64,000 nucleotides of DNA from Comamonadaceae bacterium ALPHA2B (GTDB taxonomy: Bacteria > Pseudomonadota > Gammaproteobacteria > Burkholderiales > Burkholderiaceae_C): positions 62,001 through 126,000 of the forward strand of contig SCOE01000010.1 in the NCBI GenBank assembly GCA_005503065.1, written 5' to 3'. Shown one piece after another: positions 26,995 through 37,962 of the stretch. The first letter of the stretch is position 1. Every line of letters begins with the position of its first letter. The translations under genes and the position numbers were made by a program. The notes beneath the pieces are model-generated. The model was not told the origin of the DNA. It was given only the letters and a program-made list of their open reading frames with translations, and ran no database searches.

Positions 26995-28036
26995 GGGCGT
27001 GCCTCAGCTTTCGTACACCGACAGCGACGAACAGGCGCCGCACTTGCCGCAGCCGGCCTTGATGTCGCCCGAGCGCAGGCCCGCCGCCGCCACGCGCGCG
27101 CCCAACGGCTCGAGGATGCCGCGCATGAACTCGGGCGAGGGGGCCGGATGGTCTTCCAGCGGCGTGCCGCTGATCGGCACGAAGGGCACGACGAAGGGGT
27201 ACACGCCCAGCGCCAGCAGCTTGTCGCTGATGTCCAGGATGGCCTCGCGCGAATCGCCCAGGCCGGCCAGGATGTAGGTGCTGACCTGGCCGCGGCCGAA
27301 GACGCGCACCGCGGCCTCGAAGGCGCCGAGGTAGCGCTCGACCGGCACGCTGGCCTTGCCGGGCATGATCTTCTCGCGCACCTCGGGCGTCACCACCTCC
27401 AGGTGCATGCCCAGCGTGTCGATGCCGGCGGCGTGCATGCGCGCGAACCAGCGGTCGTCGTCGGGCGGCTCGCACTGGCCCTGGATGGGAATGTCGACCG
27501 CCGCCTTGATCGCGAAGGCGCTCTCGCACAGGATGGCGGCGCCGCGGTCGGTGGCGTTGGGCGTTCCGGTGGTCAGCACCATGTGCTTCACGCCGTCGAG
27601 CAGCACGGCAGCGCGGGCCACCTCGGCGAGCTGCTCGGGCGTCTTGCGCGCCACGGTGCGCCCGGCCGCCAGCGACTGGCCGATCGCGCAGAACTTGCAG
27701 GTCTTCCTGCGGCTCTCGTAGCGGATGCAGGTCTGCAGCACGGTGGTGGCGAGCACGTCGCTGCCGTGCAGCGTGGCGATGTGCGAGTAGGGCACGCCGT
27801 CGAAGGTCTGCATCGCGTAGAAGCGCGGCTGCTTCGGGAAGCTGATGCTGGCGATCGGGATGCTGCCGCGCATCACCCGGCTCACGCCGCGCGCATCGGG
27901 CGCCTCGGCGGTGAAGGGCGAGTGCCAGGCCGTGGAGGTGTGCACCGGCACCATGATCGTGTGGCCGTCGACGGTGACGGCCTTGTGGTCCGACGGGCCC
28001 GCGCCGCCGCGGCGGCTGGAGGCGCCCGCCGCCGGG

Positions 28037-29083
<1,047 letters not shown>

Positions 29084-29099
29084 GATCAACGCCGCCCGG

Positions 29100-29160
29100 C
29101 CGCCCGAAGGCACTGAGCGCCCCCTGCGGGGGGCAGCGATACACGCAATGATGAGCGTGG
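29100..29160. repeat. Intercistronic GC hairpin between MSMEG_0572-like and nitrilase genes
   Basis: Contains GCGCCCCCTGCGGGGGGC, a strong stem with a 3-base loop, followed by a GAGCGTGGGGGCTTC tail. Similar sequences are common after genes in Comamonadaceae. Within the cluster it could partly stop transcription after the first gene or stabilise its mRNA. Confidence 0.55.
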
Positions 29161-29168
29161 GGGCTTCA

Positions 29169-29651
<483 letters not shown>

Positions 29652-29758
29652 GGGGTACTCCGTTGGGATTGAACAAAGAGGGGTTGCGTGCCGGGCCGAA
29701 GCCACGTCGCCGCGCTGTTCTCTTCGCATTCGATGTGCCAGCCGCGCAGCGCCGCCGT

Positions 29759-30008
29759 GCGATCAAGCTGCGATCAACACGCAGCCGTGCGGCACGGCGC
29801 GCCGAAAAAAATCTTGGGGCCCCTCGAAGGGCCGGCCTGCGGCCCTCGCGCGGCGGTCCCGGTGCACCGATCCGACGCGCCGTGCATGCGATCAATGCAC
29901 CCGATCAAGGGGGTTGATCGCACCCGATCGATGCGCTTCTCTCCCCTGGCGCGGGCACGCTTTCTGCACGTTGATCGGTGTGTGCATGCAATCAATGGAT
30001 GCAATCAA
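29759..30008. promoter_or_regulatory. Array of nine GCGATCAA-like octamers between Nit1C and the MocR-type regulator
   Basis: Copies: GCGATCAA 29759, 29770 and 29888; CCGATCAA 29901; inverted TTGATCGC 29914; CCGATCGA 29924; inverted TTGATCGG 29971; GCAATCAA 29988 and 30001. Spacings of 11 or 13 bp between pairs put them on one face of the helix. The last copy touches the GTG start of the regulator. The 357-bp gap between the first cluster gene and the regulator contains nothing else recognisable. GntR/MocR regulators bind such direct repeats, so this is a probable operator (inference). Confidence 0.75.
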
Positions 30009-31406
30009 GTGACTACCCCGTCGATCACCACCCACTGGCGCCGGCAGCTGCGCGCCAGCGCCAAGCCGGCGTACCTGCTGCTGGCGGACCTGATCGCCGA
30101 CGACATCCGCACCGGGCGCCTGGGCGTGCGCGACCGCCTGCCCACGCTGCGCGAGCTCGCCGCCGATCTGGCGCTCAACTACACGACGGTGGCGCGCGGC
30201 TATGCCGAAGCGCGCAAGCGCGGCCTGATCGACTCGCGCGCCGGCACCGGCACCTTCATCCGCTCCGGCTCGCCGAGCCTGCGCCTGCGCGGCGGCAGCG
30301 GGGCCGAGATGACGATGAACATGCCGCCCGAGCCGGCCGACGAGCACCTGCTCGCGCGCCTGCACGAGGGCATGGCACGCGCCTGCACGCAGGCCGACTT
30401 CTACGGCCTGATGCGCTACCAGGACTTCGGCGGTGCCGCGCAGGACCGCGAGGCCGCGATGCATTGGCTGCGTCCGCACGTGCCGGATGCAGGCATCGAC
30501 CGCATCCTGGTGTGCCCCGGCATCCACAGCGTGCTGACGGCGCTGTTCTCGCTGCTGGCGCGGCCGGGCGAGCTGATCTGCGTCGAGTCGCTCACCTACC
30601 CGGGCGTGAAGGCCATCGCGGCGCAGCTGGGCGTGCAGCTGCATGCGCTTCAGCTGGACGACGACGGCCCGATCGCCGACGCCTTCGAGCACGCCTGCAA
30701 GACGCTCAAGCCCAAGGCGCTGTACTGCAACCCGACGCTGCTGAACCCGACCACCATGACCGTCTCGCGCGCGCGGCGAGAGGCGCTGGCCGATGTGGCG
30801 CTGCGCTACGCGGTGCCGATCATCGAGGACGACGCCTACGGCATGCTGCCGCGCCAGATCCCGCCCGCCCTGGCCACGCTGGCACCGGCGCTGACCTACT
30901 ACGTGACCGGCTTCGCCAAGTGCTTCGGTGCCGGCCTGCGCACCGCCTACGTGTGCGCGCCGACGGCGCGGCTGGCGCAGCGGCTGGCCGGCGCCATGCG
31001 GGCGACGACCGTGATGGCCTCGCCCGTGACCAACGCGCTGACGACGATGTGGGTGGAGGACGGCACCGCCGACGCCATGCTGCAGGCGGTGCGCGCCGAA
31101 TCGGTGGCGCGGCAGGCGCTGGCGGCGCGCCACCTGGGCGAGCACGGCCTGCAGGCGCATCCGGAGGGTTTCCACGCCTGGTTGCCGCTGACGCCCGGGT
31201 GGAGTCCGGTGGAGTTCGCCTCCTACCTGCGCACGCAGAACGTCGGCGTGGTGGCGAGCGCCGCCTTCTCGACCGACGGCGACCCACCCGACGCCGTGCG
31301 CATCTGCCTGGGCGGGCCGATGGGGCGCGAGGACTGCGACGAGGCGCTGCGGCTCATTGCCGACACGCTGACGCACCCGCAGCATCCGCACGCGACGCTG
31401 GGCTGA
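30009..31406 (+). CDS. GntR/MocR-family regulator with aminotransferase-like domain
   Basis: 465 residues. Seen: an N-terminal GntR winged helix (LLADLIADDIRTGRLGVRDRLP, TLRELAADLALNYTTVARGY, AGTGTFI) joined to a fold-type I PLP domain: CPGIHSVLTALF, YPGVKAIAAQ, YCNPTLLNPT, IIEDDAYGML and the Lys region YYVTGFAKCFGAGLRTAYV, where the PLP Lys is present. GTG 30009 is chosen because it leaves the normal 17 residues before the helix-turn-helix. There is no clear ribosome binding site, only an octamer copy. It is divergent from the Nit1C cluster and is its likely regulator, sensing an amino compound through PLP (inference). Confidence 0.88.
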   Translation: MTTPSITTHWRRQLRASAKPAYLLLADLIADDIRTGRLGVRDRLPTLRELAADLALNYTTVARGYAEARKRGLIDSRAGTGTFIRSGSPSLRLRGGSGAEMTMNMPPEPADEHLLARLHEGMARACTQADFYGLMRYQDFGGAAQDREAAMHWLRPHVPDAGIDRILVCPGIHSVLTALFSLLARPGELICVESLTYPGVKAIAAQLGVQLHALQLDDDGPIADAFEHACKTLKPKALYCNPTLLNPTTMTVSRARREALADVALRYAVPIIEDDAYGMLPRQIPPALATLAPALTYYVTGFAKCFGAGLRTAYVCAPTARLAQRLAGAMRATTVMASPVTNALTTMWVEDGTADAMLQAVRAESVARQALAARHLGEHGLQAHPEGFHAWLPLTPGWSPVEFASYLRTQNVGVVASAAFSTDGDPPDAVRICLGGPMGREDCDEALRLIADTLTHPQHPHATLG

Positions 31407-31420
31407 GTGCGGGATGCCTC

Positions 31421-31482
31421 GTTGCTACTGATTTGATCGCTGCCTGCGGCCTGTCCACGGGCGCCGCGGGCCGATTCGACTT
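31421..31482 (+). repeat. Dispersed repeat R1, copy 2
   Basis: Core TGATTTGATCGCTGC, then GGGCGCCGCGGGCCGATTCG. It lies between two convergent genes. Confidence 0.75.
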
Positions 31483-31495
31483 GGAAACCGAGCGC

Positions 31496-31861
31496 TCAGT
31501 GGCGCAGCGGCGGCAGGATCTGGTGGCGGTCCACCCAGCGCGCGGCCTCGTGCTCGGCGAGCCGCAGCGCCTCCTCGGCCGACGTGCACGGCACGGCATC
31601 GAGCGCGATGGCGATGCCGGCACTGGGCCCGGCGTCGGCCTGGTACAGCACCCGCGGCGCAAACAGGCCGGATGCCAGTTCGTCGGCCATGCACACAAAG
31701 GTACAGCCGCGGTATTCGTAGGCCTGCCCCGCCGGCGGCGGCACGCGTGTGGCGGCACCCGCGGCGGCCAGCGCCTGCGCCGCGCGGCGCCAGGGCCATC
31801 GGTCGACGTGTGCGTCCATCGGCAGTCGCAGGGAGGCTTCGGCGGCAGGCATCAGGTCCAT
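31496..31861 (-). CDS. Hypothetical protein
   Basis: 121 residues from ATG 31861 (MPAAEAS at 31852 is an alternative). Cytoplasmic-looking, with VPPPAGQAYEYRGCTFVCMADELASGLFAPRVLYQAD and a C-terminal helix rich in Ala/Glu (SAEEALRLAEHEAARWVDRH). No family recognised and no operon partner. Coding status is supported by third-position GC bias. Confidence 0.6.
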   Translation of the reverse strand: MDLMPAAEASLRLPMDAHVDRWPWRRAAQALAAAGAATRVPPPAGQAYEYRGCTFVCMADELASGLFAPRVLYQADAGPSAGIAIALDAVPCTSAEEALRLAEHEAARWVDRHQILPPLRH

Positions 31862-32081
31862 GGCGGCGAGTCTCTTCCCGCCATGCCAGGCCGCGTTTGT
31901 GGACAAGTGCCCGCCGCCGCGAAAGCGCCAGTCCCGAAGCCGTGCAGGACAACATCCCGACCCGCGTGCGACCCTGCGCAACGGCCTTGTGCGGTGGCAT
32001 CCTCACGCATCGGTCGGCAAGCCCCTGCATGCCGGCATTTCTTCAAGCAACCACCAAGAGCTGTTCCAGAGGTACACGCAC

Positions 32082-32714
32082 ATGATCAAGATCGGAATCG
32101 TCGACGACCACGCCGTGGTGCGCGCAGGCCTGCGCGACTTCTTCGCCACCCATGTGGACCTGAGGGTCGCGGGCGAGGCATCCTCCGGCCGCGAGGCCAT
32201 CGACTTGGTGCGCAACACCGAGATCGACGTGCTGGTGATGGACCTGTCGATGCCCGGGCAGAGCGGCATCGACGCACTGGCGATGATCCGCGCCAAGGCG
32301 CCCGACGTCGGCATCCTCATCCTCAGCGGCTATCCCGAAGAGCACTACGCGATGAACCTCATCCGCCAGGGCGCCTCGGGCTACCTGAACAAGGACTGCG
32401 AGCCCGATGAGATCGTCAAGGCCGTGCGCACCATCGCGCTGGGCCGCCGCTACATCACGCCGGCCGTGGCCGACCTGCTGGCCAACCAGCTGGGCAAGAA
32501 GGAGAACACCGCGCCGCACGAACAGCTGTCCGAGCGCGAGTTCCAGGTCTTCCTCAAGCTGGCCAAGGGCGAGACGGTGGGCAAGATCGGCGACGACCTG
32601 TCGCTGTCGGTCAAGACCATCAGCACCTACCGCACGCGCCTGATGGAAAAGCTCAACCTGCAGACCAACAGCGACCTCACCTACTACGCGATGAAGTCGC
32701 AGCTCATCGATTGA
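32082..32714 (+). CDS. NarL/FixJ-family response regulator
   Basis: 210 residues. Seen: receiver IGIVDDHAVVRAGLRDFF with the acidic pair, phospho-acceptor Asp in LVMDLSMPGQSG, Ser in LILSGYPEE, Lys in GYLNKD. The C-terminal LuxR-type HTH has LSEREFQVFLKLAKGETVGKIG and VKTISTYRTRLMEKL. It is close to UvrY/GacA in layout. ATG 32082 has AGAGG upstream. No sensor kinase is adjacent, so its partner is elsewhere. Confidence 0.93.
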   Translation: MIKIGIVDDHAVVRAGLRDFFATHVDLRVAGEASSGREAIDLVRNTEIDVLVMDLSMPGQSGIDALAMIRAKAPDVGILILSGYPEEHYAMNLIRQGASGYLNKDCEPDEIVKAVRTIALGRRYITPAVADLLANQLGKKENTAPHEQLSEREFQVFLKLAKGETVGKIGDDLSLSVKTISTYRTRLMEKLNLQTNSDLTYYAMKSQLID

Positions 32715-32766
32715 TCTCGCCACGGGGCACCGCCCACGGGGGGTCCCGAGCCGCGACACTCGCGGC

Positions 32767-33105
32767 ATGACCGATGCCTACGCCGGCGACGAATCGCAGA
32801 TCCAGCCGCCGCCTTCCTTCCTCGCCCTCTACACCGACGCGCGGCACCAGCGGCTGAGCCTGCCGCTGGCCGAAGTGCGGGCCCGCTACGAGCTCTGCGA
32901 AGACCTGGCCCAGGCGCTGACGGAGCATGCCCGCACGCTCTCGCAAGGCGGCAGCGTCTCGGACGACGAGGTCCTGCACCGCTGCCACGCGGGCCTGGCG
33001 ACGCCCGAATCCGGCCTGTCGCCGGCCGAAGCCGAGTGGGTGGTGCGGCGCCTGGCCGAACTGCTGGATTGGTCACAACCCGAGGCTTTCTTGCCGCCCG
33101 CTTGA
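32767..33105 (+). CDS. Conserved small hypothetical protein
   Basis: 112 residues, mostly helical: PPSFLALYTDARHQRLSLPL, ARYELCEDLAQALTEHARTL, then SVSDDEVLHRCHAGL. I recall similar short proteins in Burkholderiales, sometimes labelled as having chaperone activity, but no ATPase motif is visible. It follows the NarL-type regulator by 52 bp on the same strand. Confidence 0.65.
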   Translation: MTDAYAGDESQIQPPPSFLALYTDARHQRLSLPLAEVRARYELCEDLAQALTEHARTLSQGGSVSDDEVLHRCHAGLATPESGLSPAEAEWVVRRLAELLDWSQPEAFLPPA

Positions 33106-33199
33106 GGCCGGGTGCGCTGGGCGACCCCCACCCGGTGCGATGATTTCTCCCATACGACGAAATGCCTGCATTTCGCAGACGTTGCAGGGAGGAATCAGG

Positions 33200-33667
33200 G
33201 TGGACAAGCTGCAGGCCTACATCGGGGCCCTCGAACTCGCGATCCGCGCACTCGACAGCACTTTCGTGCGCGCCAATGCCGCAGAAGTGGTGCGGCCTCG
33301 CCAGTCGCTGTCGACGCGCTGGCGCATGTCGCCCTCGGAGCGCGCGCTGGCCGAGCGGGCCGAGACCGCCGCTTACGACGCGGCGCCCGACCACTGGGGC
33401 TCGCGGCTCGCGCTCATGTCGGCCTTCGAGGCGCTGCATGCCTCGCTGCGCGTGATCGCCTCGGCTTCGGCCCACAGCAATCCGGCCTCCAACGCCTGGC
33501 GCGACGCGGCGGCCCGGGCAAGGGAAGCGGCACGGCTCGCGCTGGAGGCGGCTGCCGTGTTCGAGGACCCCGGGCTGCCCCCGACGGGGCACGCGCAGGC
33601 GGCCGCCGACACCGACGACGCGGCCGCAACAGGTTCGGCGCCTGACGGTTTGCTATCGATTCGATAG
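33200..33667 (+). CDS. Hypothetical protein whose 3' end is formed by repeat R1
   Basis: 155 residues from GTG 33200, which is preceded by GGGAGGAATCAGG, a good ribosome binding site. An all-helical, Ala-rich protein (ALELAIRALDSTFVRANAAE, AALEAAAVFEDP). The final codons and TAG stop (DGLLSIR) are supplied by a copy of dispersed repeat R1 that starts at 33650, so the original C-terminus may have been replaced. No family recognised. Confidence 0.6.
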   Translation: MDKLQAYIGALELAIRALDSTFVRANAAEVVRPRQSLSTRWRMSPSERALAERAETAAYDAAPDHWGSRLALMSAFEALHASLRVIASASAHSNPASNAWRDAAARAREAARLALEAAAVFEDPGLPPTGHAQAAADTDDAAATGSAPDGLLSIR

Positions 33668-33710
33668 CTGTTACCACAGACTGGGCGGGCATCGCAGGCC
33701 GATTCGGCCC
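33650..33710 (+). repeat. Dispersed repeat R1, copy 3
   Basis: TGCTATCGATTCGATAGCTG, then GGGCGGGCATCGCAGGCCG and ATTCGGCCC. The left end overlaps the 3' end of the hypothetical gene and supplies its TAG. Confidence 0.8.
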
Positions 33711-33807
33711 TGCACCTCCCAGGTGTGTCGGCTGCGGCTCAGCGTGTGGTCCTGTGGCGCGGTAGGCTCGGCGGCAGAGACAAGACGCCCGACCCGCAGA
33801 CCCGACC

Positions 33808-35112
33808 ATGAGCCTTCGCGCCCCTTCGGAAAGCGCCGCCCCCGCGCCCCCTTCCGCACCATCCACCGCAACGCCTGCCGCCACCGTCGTGCGCAGCCCT
33901 TGGGGCATGCTGCTGGTGCTGAGCACGGCCTTCATGCTGAGCCAGGCCTTCCGCACCATCGCCGCCATCATGGCCGCGCCGCTGGCGGCCGACTTCGGCC
34001 TTTCGGCGCAGGCGCTGGGCCTGTTCGCCGGCGCCTTCCATTTCGCCTTCGGGGCGCTGCAGCTGTTCATGGGCATCGGCATCGACATGAAGGGGCTGCG
34101 GCGCACGGTCGTGGTGGCCTTTCCGCTGGCGATCGTCGGCGCCGTGGTGTCGGCGCTGGCGCCGAGCTTTGCGGTGCTGGTCGTGGGGCAGGTGCTGATC
34201 GGGGTGGGCTGCGCACCGGCCTTCCTGGTGTGCACGGTGTTCATCGCCCGGCATTTCGCGCCCCAACGCTTCGCAGCGGTATCGGGCGCCATCCTGGGCC
34301 TGGGCAGCATGGGCATGCTGCTCACCGGCACGCCGCTGGCGTGGCTGATCGAGGCCAGTTCGTGGCGCATGGGCTTCTGGGTGCTGGCCGGCTGCTCCGC
34401 CCTGGCCTGGCTCGCCATCGCGGCGGTGGTGCGCGAACCCGAGCTGCCCGCCACGGGCCCGCGCGAGTCGCTGGGCCAGGCGGTGCGCACCTTCGGCACG
34501 CTGTTCGCGCTGCCGCACACGGCCGGCATCGTGGCGCTGGCGCTGGTCACCTACGCCTCCTTCGTCGCGCTGCGCGGCCTGTGGCTCGGGCCGATGCTGA
34601 TGCAGCGCCACGGCTATTCGCTGGTGGAGAGCGGCAACGTGGCCGTGCTGATGACGGTGATCGCGCTGGTGGGCCCGCCCCTGTTCGGCCGGCTCGACCC
34701 CGGTCCGGCGCGGCGGCGGCGCTGGATCGTCGGCTTCACCCTCGCGGCGGCGGCGCTGTTCGGCGTGCTGGCGGTGGACACGCATGCGGCGGTCGACGTC
34801 GGCCTGGTGCTGGCCATCGGGCTGCTGTCGGGCTACATGGTGCTGCAGTACCCGGACGTGAAGGGCGCCTACGCGCCGGCCGTCACGGGCCGCGCGATGG
34901 CCCTGTTCACCATGGCGATGTTCCTGGGCGTGGCCTTGATGCAGTGGATCACCGGCACCATCGCGTCGGCCGCGCAGGCGCACGGCGTCGAGCCCTTCCT
35001 GGCGGTATACGCCAGCATCGCGGCCATGCTGGTGGCGGGCGTGCTGGCCTACGTGTGGCTGCCGCAACCGCCCGTGCCCGGGTTGGCCCCGCGGAGCCCC
35101 GCGGGGCGCTGA
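33808..35112 (+). CDS. Major facilitator superfamily transporter
   Basis: 434 residues with 12 predicted membrane segments. Seen: an N-terminal ~30-residue Pro/Ala-rich cytoplasmic tail, then SPWGMLLVLSTAFMLSQAF, GAFHFAFGALQLFMGIGID and the loop 2-3 motif DMKGLRRTVV, as well as RHFAPQRFAAVSG. A secondary transporter of the inner membrane, probably proton-coupled. The substrate cannot be told. It is a single gene, convergent with the CYTH/CHAD gene. Confidence 0.88.
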   Translation: MSLRAPSESAAPAPPSAPSTATPAATVVRSPWGMLLVLSTAFMLSQAFRTIAAIMAAPLAADFGLSAQALGLFAGAFHFAFGALQLFMGIGIDMKGLRRTVVVAFPLAIVGAVVSALAPSFAVLVVGQVLIGVGCAPAFLVCTVFIARHFAPQRFAAVSGAILGLGSMGMLLTGTPLAWLIEASSWRMGFWVLAGCSALAWLAIAAVVREPELPATGPRESLGQAVRTFGTLFALPHTAGIVALALVTYASFVALRGLWLGPMLMQRHGYSLVESGNVAVLMTVIALVGPPLFGRLDPGPARRRRWIVGFTLAAAALFGVLAVDTHAAVDVGLVLAIGLLSGYMVLQYPDVKGAYAPAVTGRAMALFTMAMFLGVALMQWITGTIASAAQAHGVEPFLAVYASIAAMLVAGVLAYVWLPQPPVPGLAPRSPAGR

Positions 35113-35122
35113 CCGACGCTCC

Positions 35123-36640
35123 TCAGTCGCCGGCCTTCCTTCCCCTCCAGAAGGGCACGGCCTTCCTGGGCAGCCGGCGCAGGACGCGTCGCACGTCGCG
35201 GCCCGAGGCCTCGTGCCGGGCCTGCAGCCAGCCGACCGCGAACCAGGCCCGCGCATCGTGGGCCGTGCGCGCGCGGTACAGCGCCAGCGCCACGGCCTCA
35301 TCGTTGAAGCGGCCGAGGCTGTCCTGGGCCGGCCGCAACCGGGCGAGGTAGCGCGCCGCCGCCTTCGGCCGGAACAGGGGCGCAGCGAACTCCGCGAGAT
35401 AGCGCAGGCGCTTCATGCGCTTGCGCACGCGGTGCTGGGCGTCGGCGTCGAGCGTGTCGAAGCGCTCGCCATCACGCAGCACCTGGCGGTGCAGCCTGCG
35501 CAGGCGATCGCGCAGGTGCCGGCGTGCATCCGTGGCGTCCAGGCCGGGCGTTGTGGCAGGGTCGGGCGGCGCCGCGCCATGCCCGATCAACGCCACCAGA
35601 ACGGCCTGGAAGGCAGGTGCCCGCACCGCGGCGCCGGGGTCGTCCGACGTGTTGGCGTCGTCGCCCATGTCGACGGGTGGCGCGCCCGCGGTCTCGAGTG
35701 CGGCCTGCGCCTGCGCGAGCACCAGCGCGCGGTCGCGCCGCACACCGAGCATGCGGAACACCTCGACCAGCGGCGCCTCCCAGGCCGGGTCGAGCCCGGG
35801 CGCCAGTGCATCGAGCTCGCGCAGCGCCGTACGCAGGCGGCGCAGGCCGATGCGCAGCTGGTGCACCTGCTCGTCGTCGCTGCTGCCGGCCGCGACTTCG
35901 CTGGCGTTGGGCAGCATCTGAGCCAAGCAATGCGCGATCGCGGCCTGCTGCAGGGCATGGCCGTCCAGGCCCGCGAACGAGGGCGGCACAGGCGCCGCCT
36001 TCGCCGCCGGCACCGCGACGGCACCGTGCAGCAGGCGTTCGCCGCGCTCGGCCTTGGAGACGGTGCTGAACCACAGCCCGTGGCGCTGCGACCAGGCCTG
36101 CGCCAGCGCGACCAGGCCGCGCACGTCGCCGCGAAGCAATTCCAGTTCGAGCTCGCACACCTGCGCCTCGCGCAGCGCACCGTCGGCACCGTGCGCGCGG
36201 ATGCGGCCGATGTCGAGCGCGAGCTCGACGCTCGCGCCACCGCTGCGCATTTCGCGCGTCAGCCGCTCGATGTCGGTGGCGTAGCTCTCACGCAGCGGCC
36301 CGTCCGCATCGCGCAGCACGGCCAGCAATCGGTCGCCAACCGGCGTGCCGGCATGCTGCTGCGGATCGGCCACCGGCGCGTCGCCGCCCGCCTGCGGGCC
36401 GAGGTCGACGTTGTGCTCCCAGCGCTGCAGCGGGCCATCGCCGGCGGCCTTGACCGTCTGCACCCAGCGCGGCCCTTCCAGGCGCAGGCGCAGCACCATG
36501 CCCGCGGCGGCAAGCGCGCCGCCCGGCGTGTCGACGTAGTGCGCCTGCAGGCGCGTGCGACGCACGGCGCCACGGCGCATCGCCGCCTCGACGGCCTGGA
36601 GCCGCTCGGGCGGGATGCAGAACTTGAACTCGATTTCCAT
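35123..36640 (-). CDS. CYTH and CHAD domain-containing protein
   Basis: 505 residues. Seen: an N-terminal CYTH/triphosphate-tunnel domain with the signature EIEFKF at residues 2-7 and alternating charged strands (VLRLRLEG, WVQTVKAAG, WEHNVDL); then from about residue 270 a CHAD domain with VHQLRIGLRRLRTAL and HRVRKRMKRLRYLAEF. CYTH enzymes cleave tripolyphosphate or related substrates and CHAD binds polyphosphate. ATG 36640 is the only start that leaves the EXEXK motif at the N-terminus. It is divergent from the transglutaminase-like gene. Confidence 0.92.
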   Translation of the reverse strand: MEIEFKFCIPPERLQAVEAAMRRGAVRRTRLQAHYVDTPGGALAAAGMVLRLRLEGPRWVQTVKAAGDGPLQRWEHNVDLGPQAGGDAPVADPQQHAGTPVGDRLLAVLRDADGPLRESYATDIERLTREMRSGGASVELALDIGRIRAHGADGALREAQVCELELELLRGDVRGLVALAQAWSQRHGLWFSTVSKAERGERLLHGAVAVPAAKAAPVPPSFAGLDGHALQQAAIAHCLAQMLPNASEVAAGSSDDEQVHQLRIGLRRLRTALRELDALAPGLDPAWEAPLVEVFRMLGVRRDRALVLAQAQAALETAGAPPVDMGDDANTSDDPGAAVRAPAFQAVLVALIGHGAAPPDPATTPGLDATDARRHLRDRLRRLHRQVLRDGERFDTLDADAQHRVRKRMKRLRYLAEFAAPLFRPKAAARYLARLRPAQDSLGRFNDEAVALALYRARTAHDARAWFAVGWLQARHEASGRDVRRVLRRLPRKAVPFWRGRKAGD

Positions 36641-36819
36641 GGACAGGCCGAAGCCACGGGCGATGCGGATCACGCGATGCTCGCACAGCCTCGCGGACGC
36701 GAGCTTGACCGGGATCGACCTGCGCGGCATCCGCCCATGCAGGCGCGCGGCATCCGCCGACGCCGCGCACGCAGGCCGCACGCCACACTGCCGCGCCCCC
36801 TCGAAATCCCACCACCGCC

Positions 36820-37611
36820 ATGCGCCTCAAAGCCACCAACCTGCTGCGCGTCAGCAACGAACAGCCCTGCCCCGTCGTCGCCATGCTCCGCCCGCGCAGC
36901 GGCCTGGCGCAATGGATGGTCAGCGAGCGCTACGAACTCAAGCCCTGGGTGCCGACCATCGAGTACACCGATCCCTCGGGCAACCTGTGCCAGCGCTTCA
37001 CCGTGCCGGCCGGCGGCATGTGCATCGAGGTCGAGGTGGTGATGGAGACCGAAGATGCGCTGGCCGTCGCGCCCGATGCGGCGCCCACGCCGGTGGAACA
37101 GCTTCCCGACCATGCCCTCATGTACCTGCTGCAGAGCCGCTACTGCCCGTCGGACAGGATGGAGGATCGCGCGCGCGAGATCGTGAAGGGGATGCAGCCG
37201 GGCTATGCGCAGGTCGAGGGCATCCGCCGCTGGATCCACGAGAACCTGAAGTACGAATACGGCGTGAGCGACGCCAGCACCGACGCGCTGGGCACGCTGG
37301 AGAACGGCGCCGGCGTGTGCCGCGACTTCTCCCACGTGGGCATCGCGCTCACGCGCGCGCTGCACATTCCGGCGCGCCAGGTGGTGGGCTATCTGTACGA
37401 GCTCGATCCGATGGACATGCACGCCTGGTTCGAGGCTTTTCTCGATGGCCGCTGGTACACCTTCGATGCCACGCAGAGCGAACCGCGCGGCGGCCGCATC
37501 GTGGTGGGCTACGGCCGCGACGCGGCCGACGTGGCGTTCATCTCCAACTACGGGCCGCTGGAGATCGACGAGATGCAGGTGCAGGTGACGCGCGTCGACA
37601 GCCAGGATTGA
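36820..37611 (+). CDS. Transglutaminase-like cysteine peptidase family protein
   Basis: 263 residues. Seen: an N-terminal beta domain (MLRPRSGLAQWMVSERYEL) and a transglutaminase-like core with the Cys in GAGVCRDFSHVGIALTRAL, the His in DMHAWFEAFLDGRWYTFD and the Asp in that same WYTFDATQ, completing a Cys-His-Asp triad. There is no signal peptide, so it is cytoplasmic. Family members act as peptidases or amide-forming enzymes; no substrate can be assigned. Confidence 0.88.
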   Translation: MRLKATNLLRVSNEQPCPVVAMLRPRSGLAQWMVSERYELKPWVPTIEYTDPSGNLCQRFTVPAGGMCIEVEVVMETEDALAVAPDAAPTPVEQLPDHALMYLLQSRYCPSDRMEDRAREIVKGMQPGYAQVEGIRRWIHENLKYEYGVSDASTDALGTLENGAGVCRDFSHVGIALTRALHIPARQVVGYLYELDPMDMHAWFEAFLDGRWYTFDATQSEPRGGRIVVGYGRDAADVAFISNYGPLEIDEMQVQVTRVDSQD

Positions 37612-37653
37612 GAAAGGGCGCCGCACGCGCCGCGCCCGGAGCCACTGGAACGC

Positions 37654-37962
37654 TCAGTTCCAGCCGCGGTGCCAGCCGTAGCGCGGGTGGTACCAGCCCC
37701 AGCCGTAACGCGGGTGGTAGCGCCACGCATAGCCCGGCGCGGGCATGGCGTAGTTCGGCTCGACGTACACCACGCCCGGGGGCGGGGCGTAGCGCTCGAT
37801 GACGACCGGAGGCGCGGGCTCGACCACGACCGGCGGCGGCGGCCGGTGGTGAACCGGTGGCGGCGGGGGCGGCGGCGCCACCACGCAACCGCCGAGCACC
37901 AGTGCCAGGAGGCCTGAGGCGGCCAGCGCCGAACGGGATCTGTGTGTTGTTGTGGGTTTCAT
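37654..37962 (-). CDS. Pro-rich small lipoprotein with YHPRYGW repeats
   Basis: 102 residues. Seen: signal peptide with SGLLALVLGG and lipobox LGGC; a run of Pro after the lipid Cys; then a C-terminal aromatic/His region with a tandem repeat (WRYHPRYGWGW, WYHPRYGWHRGW). Probably a cell-envelope protein on the outer membrane. It is flanked by 192 bp without genes upstream. Confidence 0.75.
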   Translation of the reverse strand: MKPTTTHRSRSALAASGLLALVLGGCVVAPPPPPPPVHHRPPPPVVVEPAPPVVIERYAPPPGVVYVEPNYAMPAPGYAWRYHPRYGWGWYHPRYGWHRGWN

